Below are positions 8,975 to 18,281 of a stretch of 64,000 nucleotides of DNA, one piece after another. The notes under the pieces were generated by a model. That model was given only the letters and a program-made list of their open reading frames with translations, was not told the DNA's origin and searched no databases. Source of the DNA: Moraxella macacae 0408225 (lineage in GTDB: Bacteria > Pseudomonadota > Gammaproteobacteria > Pseudomonadales > Moraxellaceae); the NCBI RefSeq assembly GCF_000320365.1, contig NZ_ANIN01000001.1, forward strand, positions 806,001-870,000, in the 5' to 3' direction. A program made the translations under genes and the position numbers. Each line of letters opens with the position of its first letter. The stretch's first letter is position 1.

Positions 8975-9053
8975 AGAGTGATAGAGTTTTAGAACGATAG
9001 AGTGGCGGTATTGCAAATTAGTATTTTGAAAAATTAGCATTTCGAATTAGTTT

Positions 9054-9127
9054 GCGGGTGTAGTTTAGTGGTAGAACCTCAGCCTTCCAAGCTGATGGTG
9101 CGGGTTCGATTCCCGCCACCCGCTCCA
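9054..9127 (+). tRNA. tRNA-Gly (TCC)
   Basis: 74 nt with encoded CCA. The acceptor GCGGGTG/CACCCGC pairs, and the anticodon loop CTTCCAA gives TCC. Confidence 0.97.
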
Positions 9128-9139
9128 TTTTGTAGATTT

Positions 9140-9214
<75 letters not shown>

Positions 9215-9217
9215 TAT

Positions 9218-9256
9218 AAAACCCTTAAAAACAATTGTTTTTAAGGGTTTTTTGTT
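9218..9256 (+). terminator. Intrinsic terminator after the tRNA cluster
   Basis: A long hairpin with AAACCCTTAAAAACA paired to TGTTTTTAAGGGTTT, followed by T-rich sequence, directly after tRNA-Thr(GGT). In many proteobacteria tuf would follow here; instead transcription ends. Confidence 0.85.
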
Positions 9257-9319
9257 TTGCGATAGTTTGCCAAGGTGCAAATCTTTTTTGGCAAAACGCA
9301 AGTTAACCGTGGATTGAAG

Positions 9320-9790
9320 TTAACCGTGATTTTTTTCAAATTCATTGTGTTCAACTTGGTATAAAGAGCCCAATCGCTGTTGTATTTCTTTGTCCAACAA
9401 GGTTTTGGCATCTTTAAAAAACTTATTTTCTTCTTCTTTTAAATGATGACGCACTTCATGAATAAGGGCTTGACAGGTTTTTATCCAATCATCATCACAA
9501 GTTTGGTCATCGTTTAAGGTTGCCATCATTTCGTCCATTTCGTGGTGCTCGGCAATTGCATGACGCGATAAATCCATACCGTCATCGTGCGACATCACAG
9601 GCATGTACAGATGACGTTCTTCGGCGGTAGCATGGGCTTTTAACTCAATATCAAGCTGTGGATAAAAATCTTTGGCTTTTTGTAACTCATTGTTTTTAAT
9701 CAGGTTTTCTAATTTTTCGCATAAAGTGCGTTGCACATCGTGGCGAGCGATTAAGGCTTGAAAAATCGTGTGTTCGGTATTGATATCCAT
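9320..9790 (-). CDS. Hemerythrin HHE-domain protein
   Basis: 156 residues, all helical. Histidine and acidic ligands of a di-iron hemerythrin site are visible in ARHD, HATAEERH, HHEMDEMM and HEVRHHLKEEE. Such proteins bind oxygen or nitric oxide or buffer iron. It shares no sequence with the larger RIC/YtfE iron-sulfur repair proteins. The start at 9790 has GGAG upstream. It is the last of three minus-strand genes, with gaps of 78 and about 90 bp between them, so co-transcription is possible but unproven. Confidence 0.88.
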   Translation of the reverse strand: MDINTEHTIFQALIARHDVQRTLCEKLENLIKNNELQKAKDFYPQLDIELKAHATAEERHLYMPVMSHDDGMDLSRHAIAEHHEMDEMMATLNDDQTCDDDWIKTCQALIHEVRHHLKEEENKFFKDAKTLLDKEIQQRLGSLYQVEHNEFEKNHG

Positions 9791-9868
9791 AAAATCTCCT
9801 ACGATAAAGTAAAAATTTTAACAAAGCAGTTCGGTTTTTGCCATTGTGATTTGAATGCAAATTTGTTG

Positions 9869-10789
9869 CTAATTGTTATTGCTGTGTAATTTTTTTGCCA
9901 TGATTTTGCCAATTAAAGGCAAACAAAACATTGGCAATTGTAACGCTCCGATTAACGGTAAAAATATTGCACCCAAAAACGGCGTGGCAATGGTATAGGT
10001 TAATAACACATTGCGTCCGCCACATACCAACGCACAAATAATAGCAAGCTCTTTGCCTTTTTTTAAGTATAAAAAATACGCTCCAAAATAAAAACCAAAT
10101 GCCAATATCCATGCCAAAGCCATTAACAATAACGCATTGGTAGGGCTTTTGTCAAAAGTTGCCCGAAAACCGCCCATCAATCCAAGAGGGAACATCAGTA
10201 ACAAAATAATGTTGAATTGAGCAATTTTTGGATAAATTTTGTTTAAATTTTCTAAAGAAACTGCTTGACGAACCACAACCGCAAGCAACATGGGCGCAAC
10301 GATATAAATTAATAACCGCTGAAAATATATAGCAAAATCCACGCGTGCATCTGGCGAACCCAAAAGCCATAACACAATCAGTAATGACAAAGGCATAATC
10401 AGTGTTGCTGCTATGGTTTTTGCCATTGCAAGTAGAGCATCAAAACCTACCGCATTGACAATCGCGCCACTACCAAACAGCGGTGCAGTTGCTGCAAGTG
10501 CTGAAATTGCAAGCAACAAATCACCTTTTGCTCCAAAAAGATAGGCAATTATGGTTACAATCACACAAAATCCGCCCGCTTGAAACAAGGCATACAGCCA
10601 CACAGGCAAAGTAGCAAGGCGTGTTATCAGTTGTTTTTGGTTAATGCCAAGCAAGGTAAAAAACATCAAAAAAAATAAAATTTGTGGCAAAAAGGGCAAG
10701 ACCGTATTGGACACTTGTGGGAATAAAAAACCAAATAACGCACATAAAGGCATAAAAATCGTGCTATTCCGTGCAATAAATTTTAACAT
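9869..10789 (-). CDS. BASS-type (bile acid:sodium symporter-like) membrane transporter
   Basis: 306 residues with about nine or ten hydrophobic helices and almost no soluble part. The fold and the CGGRNVLLTYTIA segment near 255-270 resemble the bile acid:Na+ symporter/arsenical resistance-3 superfamily. The substrate is unknown; in bacteria these carry organic anions. It lies between TauE-like and hemerythrin genes on the same strand. Confidence 0.7.
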   Translation of the reverse strand: MLKFIARNSTIFMPLCALFGFLFPQVSNTVLPFLPQILFFLMFFTLLGINQKQLITRLATLPVWLYALFQAGGFCVIVTIIAYLFGAKGDLLLAISALAATAPLFGSGAIVNAVGFDALLAMAKTIAATLIMPLSLLIVLWLLGSPDARVDFAIYFQRLLIYIVAPMLLAVVVRQAVSLENLNKIYPKIAQFNIILLLMFPLGLMGGFRATFDKSPTNALLLMALAWILAFGFYFGAYFLYLKKGKELAIICALVCGGRNVLLTYTIATPFLGAIFLPLIGALQLPMFCLPLIGKIMAKKLHSNNN

Positions 10790-10878
10790 AAGCTATCCAT
10801 TTATCATTAAAATCAAATCATAAAAACCTAAGTCATATTGCCAAAGATAAGTTTTATCCTAATTGGCTTTATAAATCA

Positions 10879-11679
10879 TTATTGTAAAATTCCCCACAGC
10901 ATCTTAATTCCCACTATCACCAAGAGAACGCCAAACATCCGTTTTAAAGTACTGGCGGGTAACTGGTGGGCAAGTTTTGCTCCAATTTTAGCAAACATAA
11001 AACTCATCAATGAAATACAAACAAACGCCGTGATATGCACAAACCCAATGGCATCTGGTGGTAATCCTGTTACATCACGGCCAAAGAACATAAAACCCAA
11101 TGCCCCTGCAATTGCAATTGGTAAACCACATGCTGAACTTGTGCCTACTGCTTGTTTCATATCCAATCCAAAACGGCTTAAAAATGGTACGGTAAAACTG
11201 CCACCGCCAATCCCAAAAATTGCCGATGCCGATCCAATTAGGCCGCCTACGCCCATCTGTATGGGTGCATTTGGTAGTGTGCGCGTACTGGCAGTGTCTG
11301 ATTTTTTGGCGGTGAACATTTTTAATCCCATAAGCATTGCCATACACGCAATGAGTGCAGTCAATATTTCACCTTTTAATAAATCTGCGATCCATGCACC
11401 AAACACACTACCGACAACAAGTCCTATTGACATATTTTTCCATATATCCCAACGTACGCCACCGCGTTTATGGTGCGATTGCATGGAGCTTATAGAGGTA
11501 ACGATAATGGTAGCCAAACTTGTTCCAACCGCCAAATGTGTGATGACATCAGGCGAATAACCATAAGCGGTAAAAATAGCCATCAACACAGGCACAATAA
11601 TTAACCCACCGCCAACGCCAAACAATCCGGCACACACGCCTGCAAACGCTCCTGCCAAGGCAAACCATAAATACATCAT
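10879..11679 (-). CDS. TauE/SafE-family sulfite/sulfonate exporter-like protein
   Basis: 266 residues from the ATG at 11679; a second ATG follows at once, and an in-frame TTG lies 9 bp upstream. It has eight or so TM helices in two repeats, each with the family glycine motif: FGVGGGLIIVP near 23-33 and FGIGGGSFTVP near 165-175. TauE/SafE proteins move sulfite, sulfoacetate or related anions. With the rhodanese and cysM nearby, a sulfur role is plausible but not shown. It is divergent from birA with a short 70-80 bp promoter gap. Confidence 0.85.
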   Translation of the reverse strand: MMYLWFALAGAFAGVCAGLFGVGGGLIIVPVLMAIFTAYGYSPDVITHLAVGTSLATIIVTSISSMQSHHKRGGVRWDIWKNMSIGLVVGSVFGAWIADLLKGEILTALIACMAMLMGLKMFTAKKSDTASTRTLPNAPIQMGVGGLIGSASAIFGIGGGSFTVPFLSRFGLDMKQAVGTSSACGLPIAIAGALGFMFFGRDVTGLPPDAIGFVHITAFVCISLMSFMFAKIGAKLAHQLPASTLKRMFGVLLVIVGIKMLWGILQ

Positions 11680-11759
11680 AATCACCAAACTTATTAAATT
11701 TATGTTAAATTTATGCTATTATAGCCCAATTTTTCGTTTTTATTCTTGTGTTTTTGTAT

Positions 11760-12650
11760 ATGCTAAATTCTTTTTTTGACAATCATGTTGTGTCATCTGA
11801 TTTTTTAACGCCCATCACCCATGTGCATTTTGACAGTATTGACAGCACCAATACTGCACTGATTAAAGCGGTTAACCTAGGCAATTTGCCTTACGATTTG
11901 CCTTGTTTGTACACAGCCGGCCACCAAACGGCGGGGCGTGGACAGCATGGCCGCACTTGGGTAAGTGGTGTTAACAATGTATTTTTAACCCTTTATGTGC
12001 CAATCAAGCATGGTGAATTTGATTTATACCAATTATCAGGCTTGTTGTCATTGGCGGTAGGTTTAGAGCTTACTAAGTTGCCAGTTATTCAAATGCTGAA
12101 TGAAAATCGTGATAGGACATCAAAAATTGGTGTTAAATGGGCAAATGACATTGGTTATTTTGACGATACACAGTTTAAAAAACTTGCAGGGGTATTGATA
12201 GAACCTGTGTTTAGAAAAATTTCTGGTAAAAACAATCTGGTTGGAGCGGTTATCGGTGTTGGCTTAAATGTCAATCACGCACCAGAGATTAAAGATGGCT
12301 TGTATCAATCCACTTGTATCCATGATTTGGCTTGTGTTTTGACGGCAAACCAGCAATTTTTAGCCAAAGACTTTTATATTCCGATGACCAATCAACTGTT
12401 AAAAGCAGTACAAATTTGCAATCATTGTTATGACAAAGATTATCTTAAAAGTTTTATTAATTATTTTAATGAAAATCACCTTTTGACCAATAAAAACATT
12501 AATATTTTTATACAAAATAATATGACCGATGTGCATGCAAGTGGCCAATGTATTGGTATTAGCGAAAATGGCGAATTGTTGTTAAAGAATAATGATACAA
12601 TCATACCAATTTTTGCAGGCATGGCAAAATTAAAACTCAATGAAAACTAA
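11760..12650 (+). CDS. birA: Biotin-[acetyl-CoA-carboxylase] ligase BirA, monofunctional
   Basis: Attaches biotin to the carrier subunit AccB. 296 residues from the ATG at 11760; a GTG 12 bp upstream is possible, and neither start has a clear ribosome site. The catalytic domain begins almost at once (HFDSIDSTN near 24-32), with the biotinoyl-AMP loop GRGQHGRTW at 59-67, then KWANDI and KLAGVLIE. The N-terminal helix-turn-helix of E. coli BirA is absent, so it should not repress biotin genes. coaX follows 45 bp later, a common pairing. Confidence 0.93.
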   Translation: MLNSFFDNHVVSSDFLTPITHVHFDSIDSTNTALIKAVNLGNLPYDLPCLYTAGHQTAGRGQHGRTWVSGVNNVFLTLYVPIKHGEFDLYQLSGLLSLAVGLELTKLPVIQMLNENRDRTSKIGVKWANDIGYFDDTQFKKLAGVLIEPVFRKISGKNNLVGAVIGVGLNVNHAPEIKDGLYQSTCIHDLACVLTANQQFLAKDFYIPMTNQLLKAVQICNHCYDKDYLKSFINYFNENHLLTNKNINIFIQNNMTDVHASGQCIGISENGELLLKNNDTIIPIFAGMAKLKLNEN

Positions 12651-12695
12651 GTTAAAACTCAATAAAAACCAACATTAAAGTTAAGAAAAAATAAT

Positions 12696-13457
12696 ATGAC
12701 ATATGGACAAAATAAACCAAATTTTCACAAAAAACTCTATTTTCACAAAAAACTTTGGTTGGATTTGGGTAATACGCGCTTAAAATATTGGCTTGTGGAT
12801 AATGACAACCTTGTTGCGTATGATGCCAAAGAACACTTAAAAGCTCCAAATGAGTTGTTGCTTGGTTTAATTGGTACATTGAGTGGTTTTGAGCCTGAAT
12901 TTGTGGGAATTTCTAGCGTTTTGGGGCATAAAATCAACGCAGCGATCACCAAAACGCTCTATGGCCTTAACATACCGTTTGAATTTGCAAAAGTAGATGC
13001 CGATCATGCGTGCTTAAAAAGTCATTACGATCCAAGCCAACTTGGTGTTGATCGATGGCTACAAATGCTTGGCGTGGTAGATGGTTCGCGTCAATGTGTG
13101 GTTGGTTGTGGCACGGCTTTAACCATTGATTTGATTGATGGGAATGTGCATTTGGGTGGCTACATTTTACCCAATGTCTATATGCAGCGTCATGCTTTGT
13201 ATGCAGGCACGCAGCAGATTGAAGTGAAGGCGGGCAGTTTTGACAGTACCACGCTTGGCAAGACGACGTTTGATGCGGTAAATCATGGCGTGTTGTTTGG
13301 CGTTGTGGCGGCGGTGCGAGCGATTATGATGGATTATCCTGATTTTAAAATTACCCTAACAGGGGGTGGTGCAAACATGCTCAATCGTCAGTTTCATGGT
13401 GAATTAATGGTAAAAGAGGCGTTGCTATTGATGGGGTTACAGCGTTATTTTGCCTAA
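12696..13457 (+). CDS. coaX: Type III pantothenate kinase CoaX
   Basis: First enzyme of coenzyme A synthesis: phosphorylates pantothenate. 253 residues of the ASKHA fold: phosphate motif DLGNTRLKYW, GVDRWLQMLG, CGTALTIDLID and GGYILPN. Type III enzymes usually begin 2-4 residues before DLGNT. Here about 20 extra residues precede it, and their DNA holds a tandem duplication (FHKKLYFHKKLW), so the extension may be recent or the true start may be internal. It follows birA. Confidence 0.93.
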   Translation: MTYGQNKPNFHKKLYFHKKLWLDLGNTRLKYWLVDNDNLVAYDAKEHLKAPNELLLGLIGTLSGFEPEFVGISSVLGHKINAAITKTLYGLNIPFEFAKVDADHACLKSHYDPSQLGVDRWLQMLGVVDGSRQCVVGCGTALTIDLIDGNVHLGGYILPNVYMQRHALYAGTQQIEVKAGSFDSTTLGKTTFDAVNHGVLFGVVAAVRAIMMDYPDFKITLTGGGANMLNRQFHGELMVKEALLLMGLQRYFA

Positions 13458-13471
13458 ATTTTATAAATTTT

Positions 13472-13530
13472 TACAAGGTTACAAGGTTACAAGGTTAATT
13501 GTAAAGTTTATTGTAAAGTTTATTGTAAAA
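13472..13530. repeat. Short tandem repeats after coaX
   Basis: Three copies of TTACAAGG are followed by copies of TTGTAAAGTTTA. They lie between the coaX stop and the shared terminator. Confidence 0.85.
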
Positions 13531-13538
13531 ATGATTGG

Positions 13539-13565
13539 CAAAATTCCCCCACCAATTTTGGTTTT
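13539..13565. terminator. Bidirectional terminator between coaX and hemJ
   Basis: CAAAATT (13539-13545) pairs with AATTTTG (13554-13560) around a CCCCC-rich loop, and GTTTTT follows. It lies between convergent genes. Confidence 0.55.
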
Positions 13566-14002
13566 TAAATTTGGGGCTTTAAAATCACCAAACCTACCAC
13601 CAACACCAAAATAATGACAGGAATTTCGTTAAACCACCGCCAAAAAACATGACTTTTGTACTGATGATTTTGGGTCAATTGTAAGCGAAAATAACCGCAC
13701 GACAGATGATAAATTGTCAACAAAATCACCAATACAAGTTTAACATGTAACCATATTTGTGCTTGATAGGCTTGCCAATTTGGGATAAGCATGCACAGGG
13801 CAAAAATCCAAGTTGCCAACATTGCAGGGGTCATAATGCCTCGATACAGCTTACGCTCCATGATAATAAAACGTTGCTGACTGGGCGTATCGTCGCTCAT
13901 GGCGTGATAAACAAACAAGCGTGGCAAATAAAAAATTCCTGCATACCAACATACCATGCTAATCACATGCAGAGCCTTAAACCATAAAAAATATTCCAGC
14001 AT
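13565..14002 (-). CDS. hemJ: Protoporphyrinogen IX oxidase HemJ
   Basis: Inner-membrane enzyme that oxidises protoporphyrinogen IX to protoporphyrin IX in heme synthesis. 145 residues with about four TM helices. The conserved His of the family is in FKALHVISM (about residue 12), and the lysine-bearing WLHVKLVLV segment is present. Length and motifs match HemJ/UPF0093. It is last in the minus-strand run fmt-rsmB-thrC-hemJ, 28 bp after thrC. Confidence 0.92.
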   Translation of the reverse strand: MLEYFLWFKALHVISMVCWYAGIFYLPRLFVYHAMSDDTPSQQRFIIMERKLYRGIMTPAMLATWIFALCMLIPNWQAYQAQIWLHVKLVLVILLTIYHLSCGYFRLQLTQNHQYKSHVFWRWFNEIPVIILVLVVGLVILKPQI

Positions 14003-14030
14003 TGTGGTTTACCGTGAGTTTGGTTATCGG

Positions 14031-15461
14031 TTATTTGGGTTCTACAAATTTCTCAATTTCGGCTTTAACCAACTTGGCGTCATTGTCAAGCACCACCACT
14101 TTTTGTGGCAAATCTTCGATGCCCTTTGTCGCATCTGGGCGTGGAATGTCAATTTTTCCTACCGCTTCAACAATGGTATCGGCAAATTTGGCAGGCAAGG
14201 CGGTTTCGGTTACCACAATCAGTTCACCGTCTTGACGCAAATTCCGAGCCACTTTAACACCATCGGCAGTGTGTGGATCAATCAAATCCTTGTCGGTTTC
14301 AAACACAGATTTTATCGTGGCAATCCGATCAGCGTGGGTGGATTTACCCGAGACAAAACCAAATTTGTTGTGAATGTTATCAAGCAAATCGGATAATTCA
14401 AAGCCTTGTTGATTGTTGACATTTGTCCATAATTGGCTTAATTGTTGGGGGTTTTTGTCAAGCAATAAATAAATGAAACGTTCAAAATTTGACGCTTTAG
14501 AAATATCCATTGACGGACTTGAGGTTACATAAGTTTTATCAGCACTGCGTGGGCGGTAATTGCCTGTGGTAAAAAAGTCGTGTAATACGTCGTTTTCGTT
14601 GGTGGCAACGATTAATCTGGCAATTGGCAAGCCCATTTCACGGGCGATGTGGCCGGCACAGATGTTGCCAAAATTGCCCGAAGGCACACAAAAACTTACC
14701 TTTTGTTGGTTATTGTCTGTACTGGCAAAATAACCCTTAAAATAGTACACAATTTGAGCCAAAATCCTTCCCCAATTGATGGAATTGACCGTGCCTAGGC
14801 TGTATTTGGCTTTAAAATCTGCGTCTTGTTGCAAGGTTTTGACGATGTCTTGACAATCATCAAACATGCCTTTGATGGCAATGTTGTGAATGTTGTCATC
14901 GGTGAGACTGTACATTTGAGCCCTTTGAAACGCACTCATTTTACCGTGGGGCGACATCATAAATACTTGGATATTATCCTTGCCACGCAAAGCGTACTCG
15001 GCGGCAGAACCCGTATCACCAGAAGTTGCCCCGATGATGGTGAGACGCTCGTTTTTTTGTTTGAGCACATATTCAAACGCATTGCCTAAAAACTGCATGG
15101 CAATGTCTTTAAACGCAAGCGTAGGGCCGTTGGATAATTCTAAGATTTTAATGCCATCGGATAAAGTGCGAACCGGGGTAATCTCATCTTTGGCAAAATT
15201 TTGGCGTGTGTAAGTTTTGTCAATCAATGCCTTTAAATCCGCTTTTGGAATGTCGGTGGCAAATAATTGCATAATCTCAAACGCCAAATCTTGATAGCCT
15301 GATTTTGATAGGCTTAACTGACGCCATTTGGTTAAGGTGGCGTCATCAATTTTGGGGTAGCTTTTAGGGAGCATCAAACCGCCGTCTGGAGCAAGCCCCA
15401 TTAACAAAACGTCCGAAAAAGGCATTTTTGGCGTGTTGCCACGAGTGCTGATGTAGTGCAT
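14031..15461 (-). CDS. thrC: Threonine synthase
   Basis: PLP enzyme converting O-phosphohomoserine to threonine. 476 residues, the length of the long gammaproteobacterial class. The N-terminus MHYISTRGNTP is typical, the PLP lysine is in GPTLAFKDIAMQ, and SGDTGSAAEYA and VPSGNFGNICAG bind the cofactor phosphate. The start has AAGGA upstream. It begins 18 bp after rsmB, so it is probably in the fmt operon rather than next to hom/thrB. Confidence 0.96.
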   Translation of the reverse strand: MHYISTRGNTPKMPFSDVLLMGLAPDGGLMLPKSYPKIDDATLTKWRQLSLSKSGYQDLAFEIMQLFATDIPKADLKALIDKTYTRQNFAKDEITPVRTLSDGIKILELSNGPTLAFKDIAMQFLGNAFEYVLKQKNERLTIIGATSGDTGSAAEYALRGKDNIQVFMMSPHGKMSAFQRAQMYSLTDDNIHNIAIKGMFDDCQDIVKTLQQDADFKAKYSLGTVNSINWGRILAQIVYYFKGYFASTDNNQQKVSFCVPSGNFGNICAGHIAREMGLPIARLIVATNENDVLHDFFTTGNYRPRSADKTYVTSSPSMDISKASNFERFIYLLLDKNPQQLSQLWTNVNNQQGFELSDLLDNIHNKFGFVSGKSTHADRIATIKSVFETDKDLIDPHTADGVKVARNLRQDGELIVVTETALPAKFADTIVEAVGKIDIPRPDATKGIEDLPQKVVVLDNDAKLVKAEIEKFVEPK

Positions 15462-15479
15462 GGTAAAAAATCCTTATAA

Positions 15480-16931
15480 TTAATAATGTTTTTGTAGTAG
15501 GGCATAATAAAACCCATCACCGCTGTGTTCGTTTAGTGGCAAACACTGATAGCCAATGGTTTGCTTGATTTGATTGGGTAAATCAAGGGTAAAATCCACA
15601 AGGTTGGCATCAGGATTGTTTGCCAAAAAGTTTTGCATTTGTTCGCTATTTTCTATTTTTAACAGCGAGCAGGTGATGTATAACAAATAGCCGTTTGTTG
15701 CCACATTTTGCCACAAATTTTGCAAAATATCGGCTTGTAATTTTACCGTATTGGTAATGTCTGTGGCGGTTTTTAATAGCCCAATGTCAGGGTGGCGACG
15801 AATGACTCCAGTGGCGGTGCAAGGGGCGTCTAAAATCACGACATCAAACGGCTTGGCGTTAAGCTCTGTGTCATTAAAATCCGTGCGGTTAAAATCCGCA
15901 GTGTTAAAATTTGTCGCATCGCCACAAATGATTTGCAAACTTTTGTCTGATTGTTCGCTGTCTGATTGCAAATCGCTCAATTGTAACCTGTGCAAATTGG
16001 CATGCACTCGGCTTAATCGTTTTTCATCATTATCCAAGGCAATGATATTTGGCTGTAATTGGTGAAATGCTTTGGTAAAAAACAGCTCCAACACATGAGC
16101 CAATTTACCCCCAGGGGCGGTGCAAGCGTCCAAAATGTTGATGTTTTTGCCATTGTTAACGTTGCGGATAAAAGTTGGCAACACAACGTCTGCCAAAATT
16201 TCACCACAAACTTGCGCGTGCAAATCCTGCACCGATACCCAACCGTCCACAAATTTTGGCAAATCGCTGATTTTCACCGAACCTGTTAAACGAATGGCGG
16301 TGTGTTTATCCACGCCAATATTCACCAATTCGTGGGCGATGTGTTGCTCGTTTAATAATTTGCTATATTCCAAAGGCGTGCAAAATTTGGCATTGACTCG
16401 CAAAAAAATCGGAGCGGCGGTTCGCAGATTTTGCCCCAATAGTGCATAATAATCCGCCCAATCTTGCTTTAAAATTTTGGCAAGGTAATTGGGTAGACTG
16501 TGGTTTTTTTGCACCTTTTTGCTAAATTTGTCAGGATTGTTGGCAACTTTACGCAAAATTGCATTGACAAGCCCTGTACTATGACTATTGAGCGGTTTGA
16601 TGGCTTCCACGGTGTCATTGATGGCAGCATAATCAGGCGTGTGCATGTAGAGCAGTTGATACAGCCCAATGTGTAGGGCGGATAGCACGGCTTTGTCGGC
16701 TATTTCGTTATCAATTAGGCTTTCGGTAATGCGATTTAACGCCCACCATTGGCGTAATGTGCCAATAATCAGCTCGTGGGTAAAAGCTTTGTCGTTGGTA
16801 TCAACATTGTTTAACAACTCATCAAGCAATGTGGATAACGATTGTCCGTGGTGGATTTGGTCAAGCGTGGCAATGACTTTGGTGCGGGTGCTAAGTTTTT
16901 GGTTGGTTAAGATTTTTTGGTAGTCGGTCAT
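15480..16931 (-). CDS. rsmB: 16S rRNA (cytosine(967)-C5)-methyltransferase RsmB
   Basis: 483 residues. An N-terminal NusB-like RNA-binding domain (about 1-135) precedes a SAM-dependent methyltransferase. SAM motif: DACTAPGGKLAHV. The two catalytic cysteines of RNA m5C enzymes are in DAPCTATG and YITCSLLK. A degenerate Asn/Asp/Thr repeat (NTADFNRTDFNDTELN) is inserted just before the DAPC motif, which is unusual. The start overlaps the fmt stop by 4 bp, so the two are translationally coupled. Confidence 0.95.
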   Translation of the reverse strand: MTDYQKILTNQKLSTRTKVIATLDQIHHGQSLSTLLDELLNNVDTNDKAFTHELIIGTLRQWWALNRITESLIDNEIADKAVLSALHIGLYQLLYMHTPDYAAINDTVEAIKPLNSHSTGLVNAILRKVANNPDKFSKKVQKNHSLPNYLAKILKQDWADYYALLGQNLRTAAPIFLRVNAKFCTPLEYSKLLNEQHIAHELVNIGVDKHTAIRLTGSVKISDLPKFVDGWVSVQDLHAQVCGEILADVVLPTFIRNVNNGKNINILDACTAPGGKLAHVLELFFTKAFHQLQPNIIALDNDEKRLSRVHANLHRLQLSDLQSDSEQSDKSLQIICGDATNFNTADFNRTDFNDTELNAKPFDVVILDAPCTATGVIRRHPDIGLLKTATDITNTVKLQADILQNLWQNVATNGYLLYITCSLLKIENSEQMQNFLANNPDANLVDFTLDLPNQIKQTIGYQCLPLNEHSGDGFYYALLQKHY

Positions 16932-17992
16932 GCGTTTGCCCCATTAAGCCCACTGCCAAAACCACCATCAAAACCACTGCCAAACATATCACCGTCATTT
17001 AATTTATCACCATTGGCAATTTGTTCGGCGGTTAAAGGTTTACCGCCCGCCCATTGCATGTGGGTGAGATTGATAAGGTGCTGGATACCGTCTTGGTTTT
17101 GTCCGCACGCCACTAAAATGGCGTTTTTGCCAACGCTTACCACTTTGCCAGCGGACTCTTGGGTGGTTTGGTTAAGTTTGATGGGTTTTGCTGATAACAC
17201 TTTGATGCGTTCATTTTTTAAAAAAGTGAAAGCATTTAAGGCGCGAATTTGCCGATGAATGGCAAAGGCATCGTTTTGCCAGTCAATCAAGCCTTCATCG
17301 GTGGTGATTTTATTGGCGTAATTGGCTAACGTGTCGTCTTGTTTTGTGGCTTGGCTTTGATACTTTGGCAAATCTTTTAGCACAGTAACGATGGCTTGTC
17401 CGCCAAGGGTTGCCAATTTGTCATGCAAACTTTGGGTGGTGTCGGTGTTATCAATGTCGCAAACCGCTTTATATAGCATATCGCCTGTGTCAAGCCCTTT
17501 ATCCATTTGCATGATGGTAATGCCAGTTTGGGCGTCATTTGCCAAAATCGCTCGCTGAATGGGGGCGGCTCCTCGAAAGCGTGGCAGTAAGGATGCGTGA
17601 ATGTTGACACAGCCAAAAGTTGGCGTGTTTAGCACTCCAAGCGGTAAAATTAACCCATAAGCCGCCACAATCATCACATCAGGCTTATAATTGGCAAGTG
17701 TGTGGCGTGCTACTTGTCCGGCATCTTGTCCGGCATTGGTTTTTAGGCTAAAACTTATGGGCTGCTCTACTGGAATATTGTGCGTGAGTGCCAATTTTTT
17801 TACCGGGCTTTGGCTTAATTTTTGTCCACGTCCGGCTTTGCGGTCAGGTTGTGTGTAAACGGCAACGATTTTAATGTTTAGCGTGTCTTGATTGTCAATT
17901 AAGCTCTTTAACGCGATGCTTGCAAATTCTGGCGTGCCTGCAAAAATAACGTTTAAAGGGGTGTTTTTTGGGTGATTGGGCGGATTTGGCAT
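16928..17992 (-). CDS. fmt: Methionyl-tRNA formyltransferase
   Basis: Formylates initiator Met-tRNA using 10-formyl-THF. 354 residues against a usual 310-320. FAGTPEFAS at the N-terminus, then HASLLPRFRGAAPIQ and DKGLDTGDM carry the catalytic Asn/His/Asp set, and a C-terminal OB-like domain follows. The extra length is mostly a low-complexity tail, GSGFDGGFGSGLNGANA, repeated in DNA as well. It is first in the operon; def, its frequent partner, is not here. Confidence 0.95.
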   Translation of the reverse strand: MPNPPNHPKNTPLNVIFAGTPEFASIALKSLIDNQDTLNIKIVAVYTQPDRKAGRGQKLSQSPVKKLALTHNIPVEQPISFSLKTNAGQDAGQVARHTLANYKPDVMIVAAYGLILPLGVLNTPTFGCVNIHASLLPRFRGAAPIQRAILANDAQTGITIMQMDKGLDTGDMLYKAVCDIDNTDTTQSLHDKLATLGGQAIVTVLKDLPKYQSQATKQDDTLANYANKITTDEGLIDWQNDAFAIHRQIRALNAFTFLKNERIKVLSAKPIKLNQTTQESAGKVVSVGKNAILVACGQNQDGIQHLINLTHMQWAGGKPLTAEQIANGDKLNDGDMFGSGFDGGFGSGLNGANA

Positions 17993-18281
17993 AATGTTTT
18001 CTTTTTTGTAAAATTTTTTTGTTATTATAGTATGTTTTAAGCAAAATACGAAAGCTGATTTTGGTTTTTTATTGATTTTTGTCCATCATGCCTTTATAAT
18101 CACTTATCTTTAAGGATAGCTACAATTTAACTGCTACAATTTAATTGCTATAATTTAACCATATCCTAAAAAATTTGTGCAAAAGGAAGTGTTGTAATTT
18201 AAGCCAATCGTGCAATTAAAAACATGCAATTTTTAATGGAAAATCTACTCGCTTAGGAAGGAGAGGTTAAGGTAAACACTT

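Noticed and set aside
10838..11560. 240-codon frame opposite the TauE-like gene
   Set aside because: Shadow of a TauE/SafE gene with clear glycine motifs; the frame has no ribosome site and odd composition.
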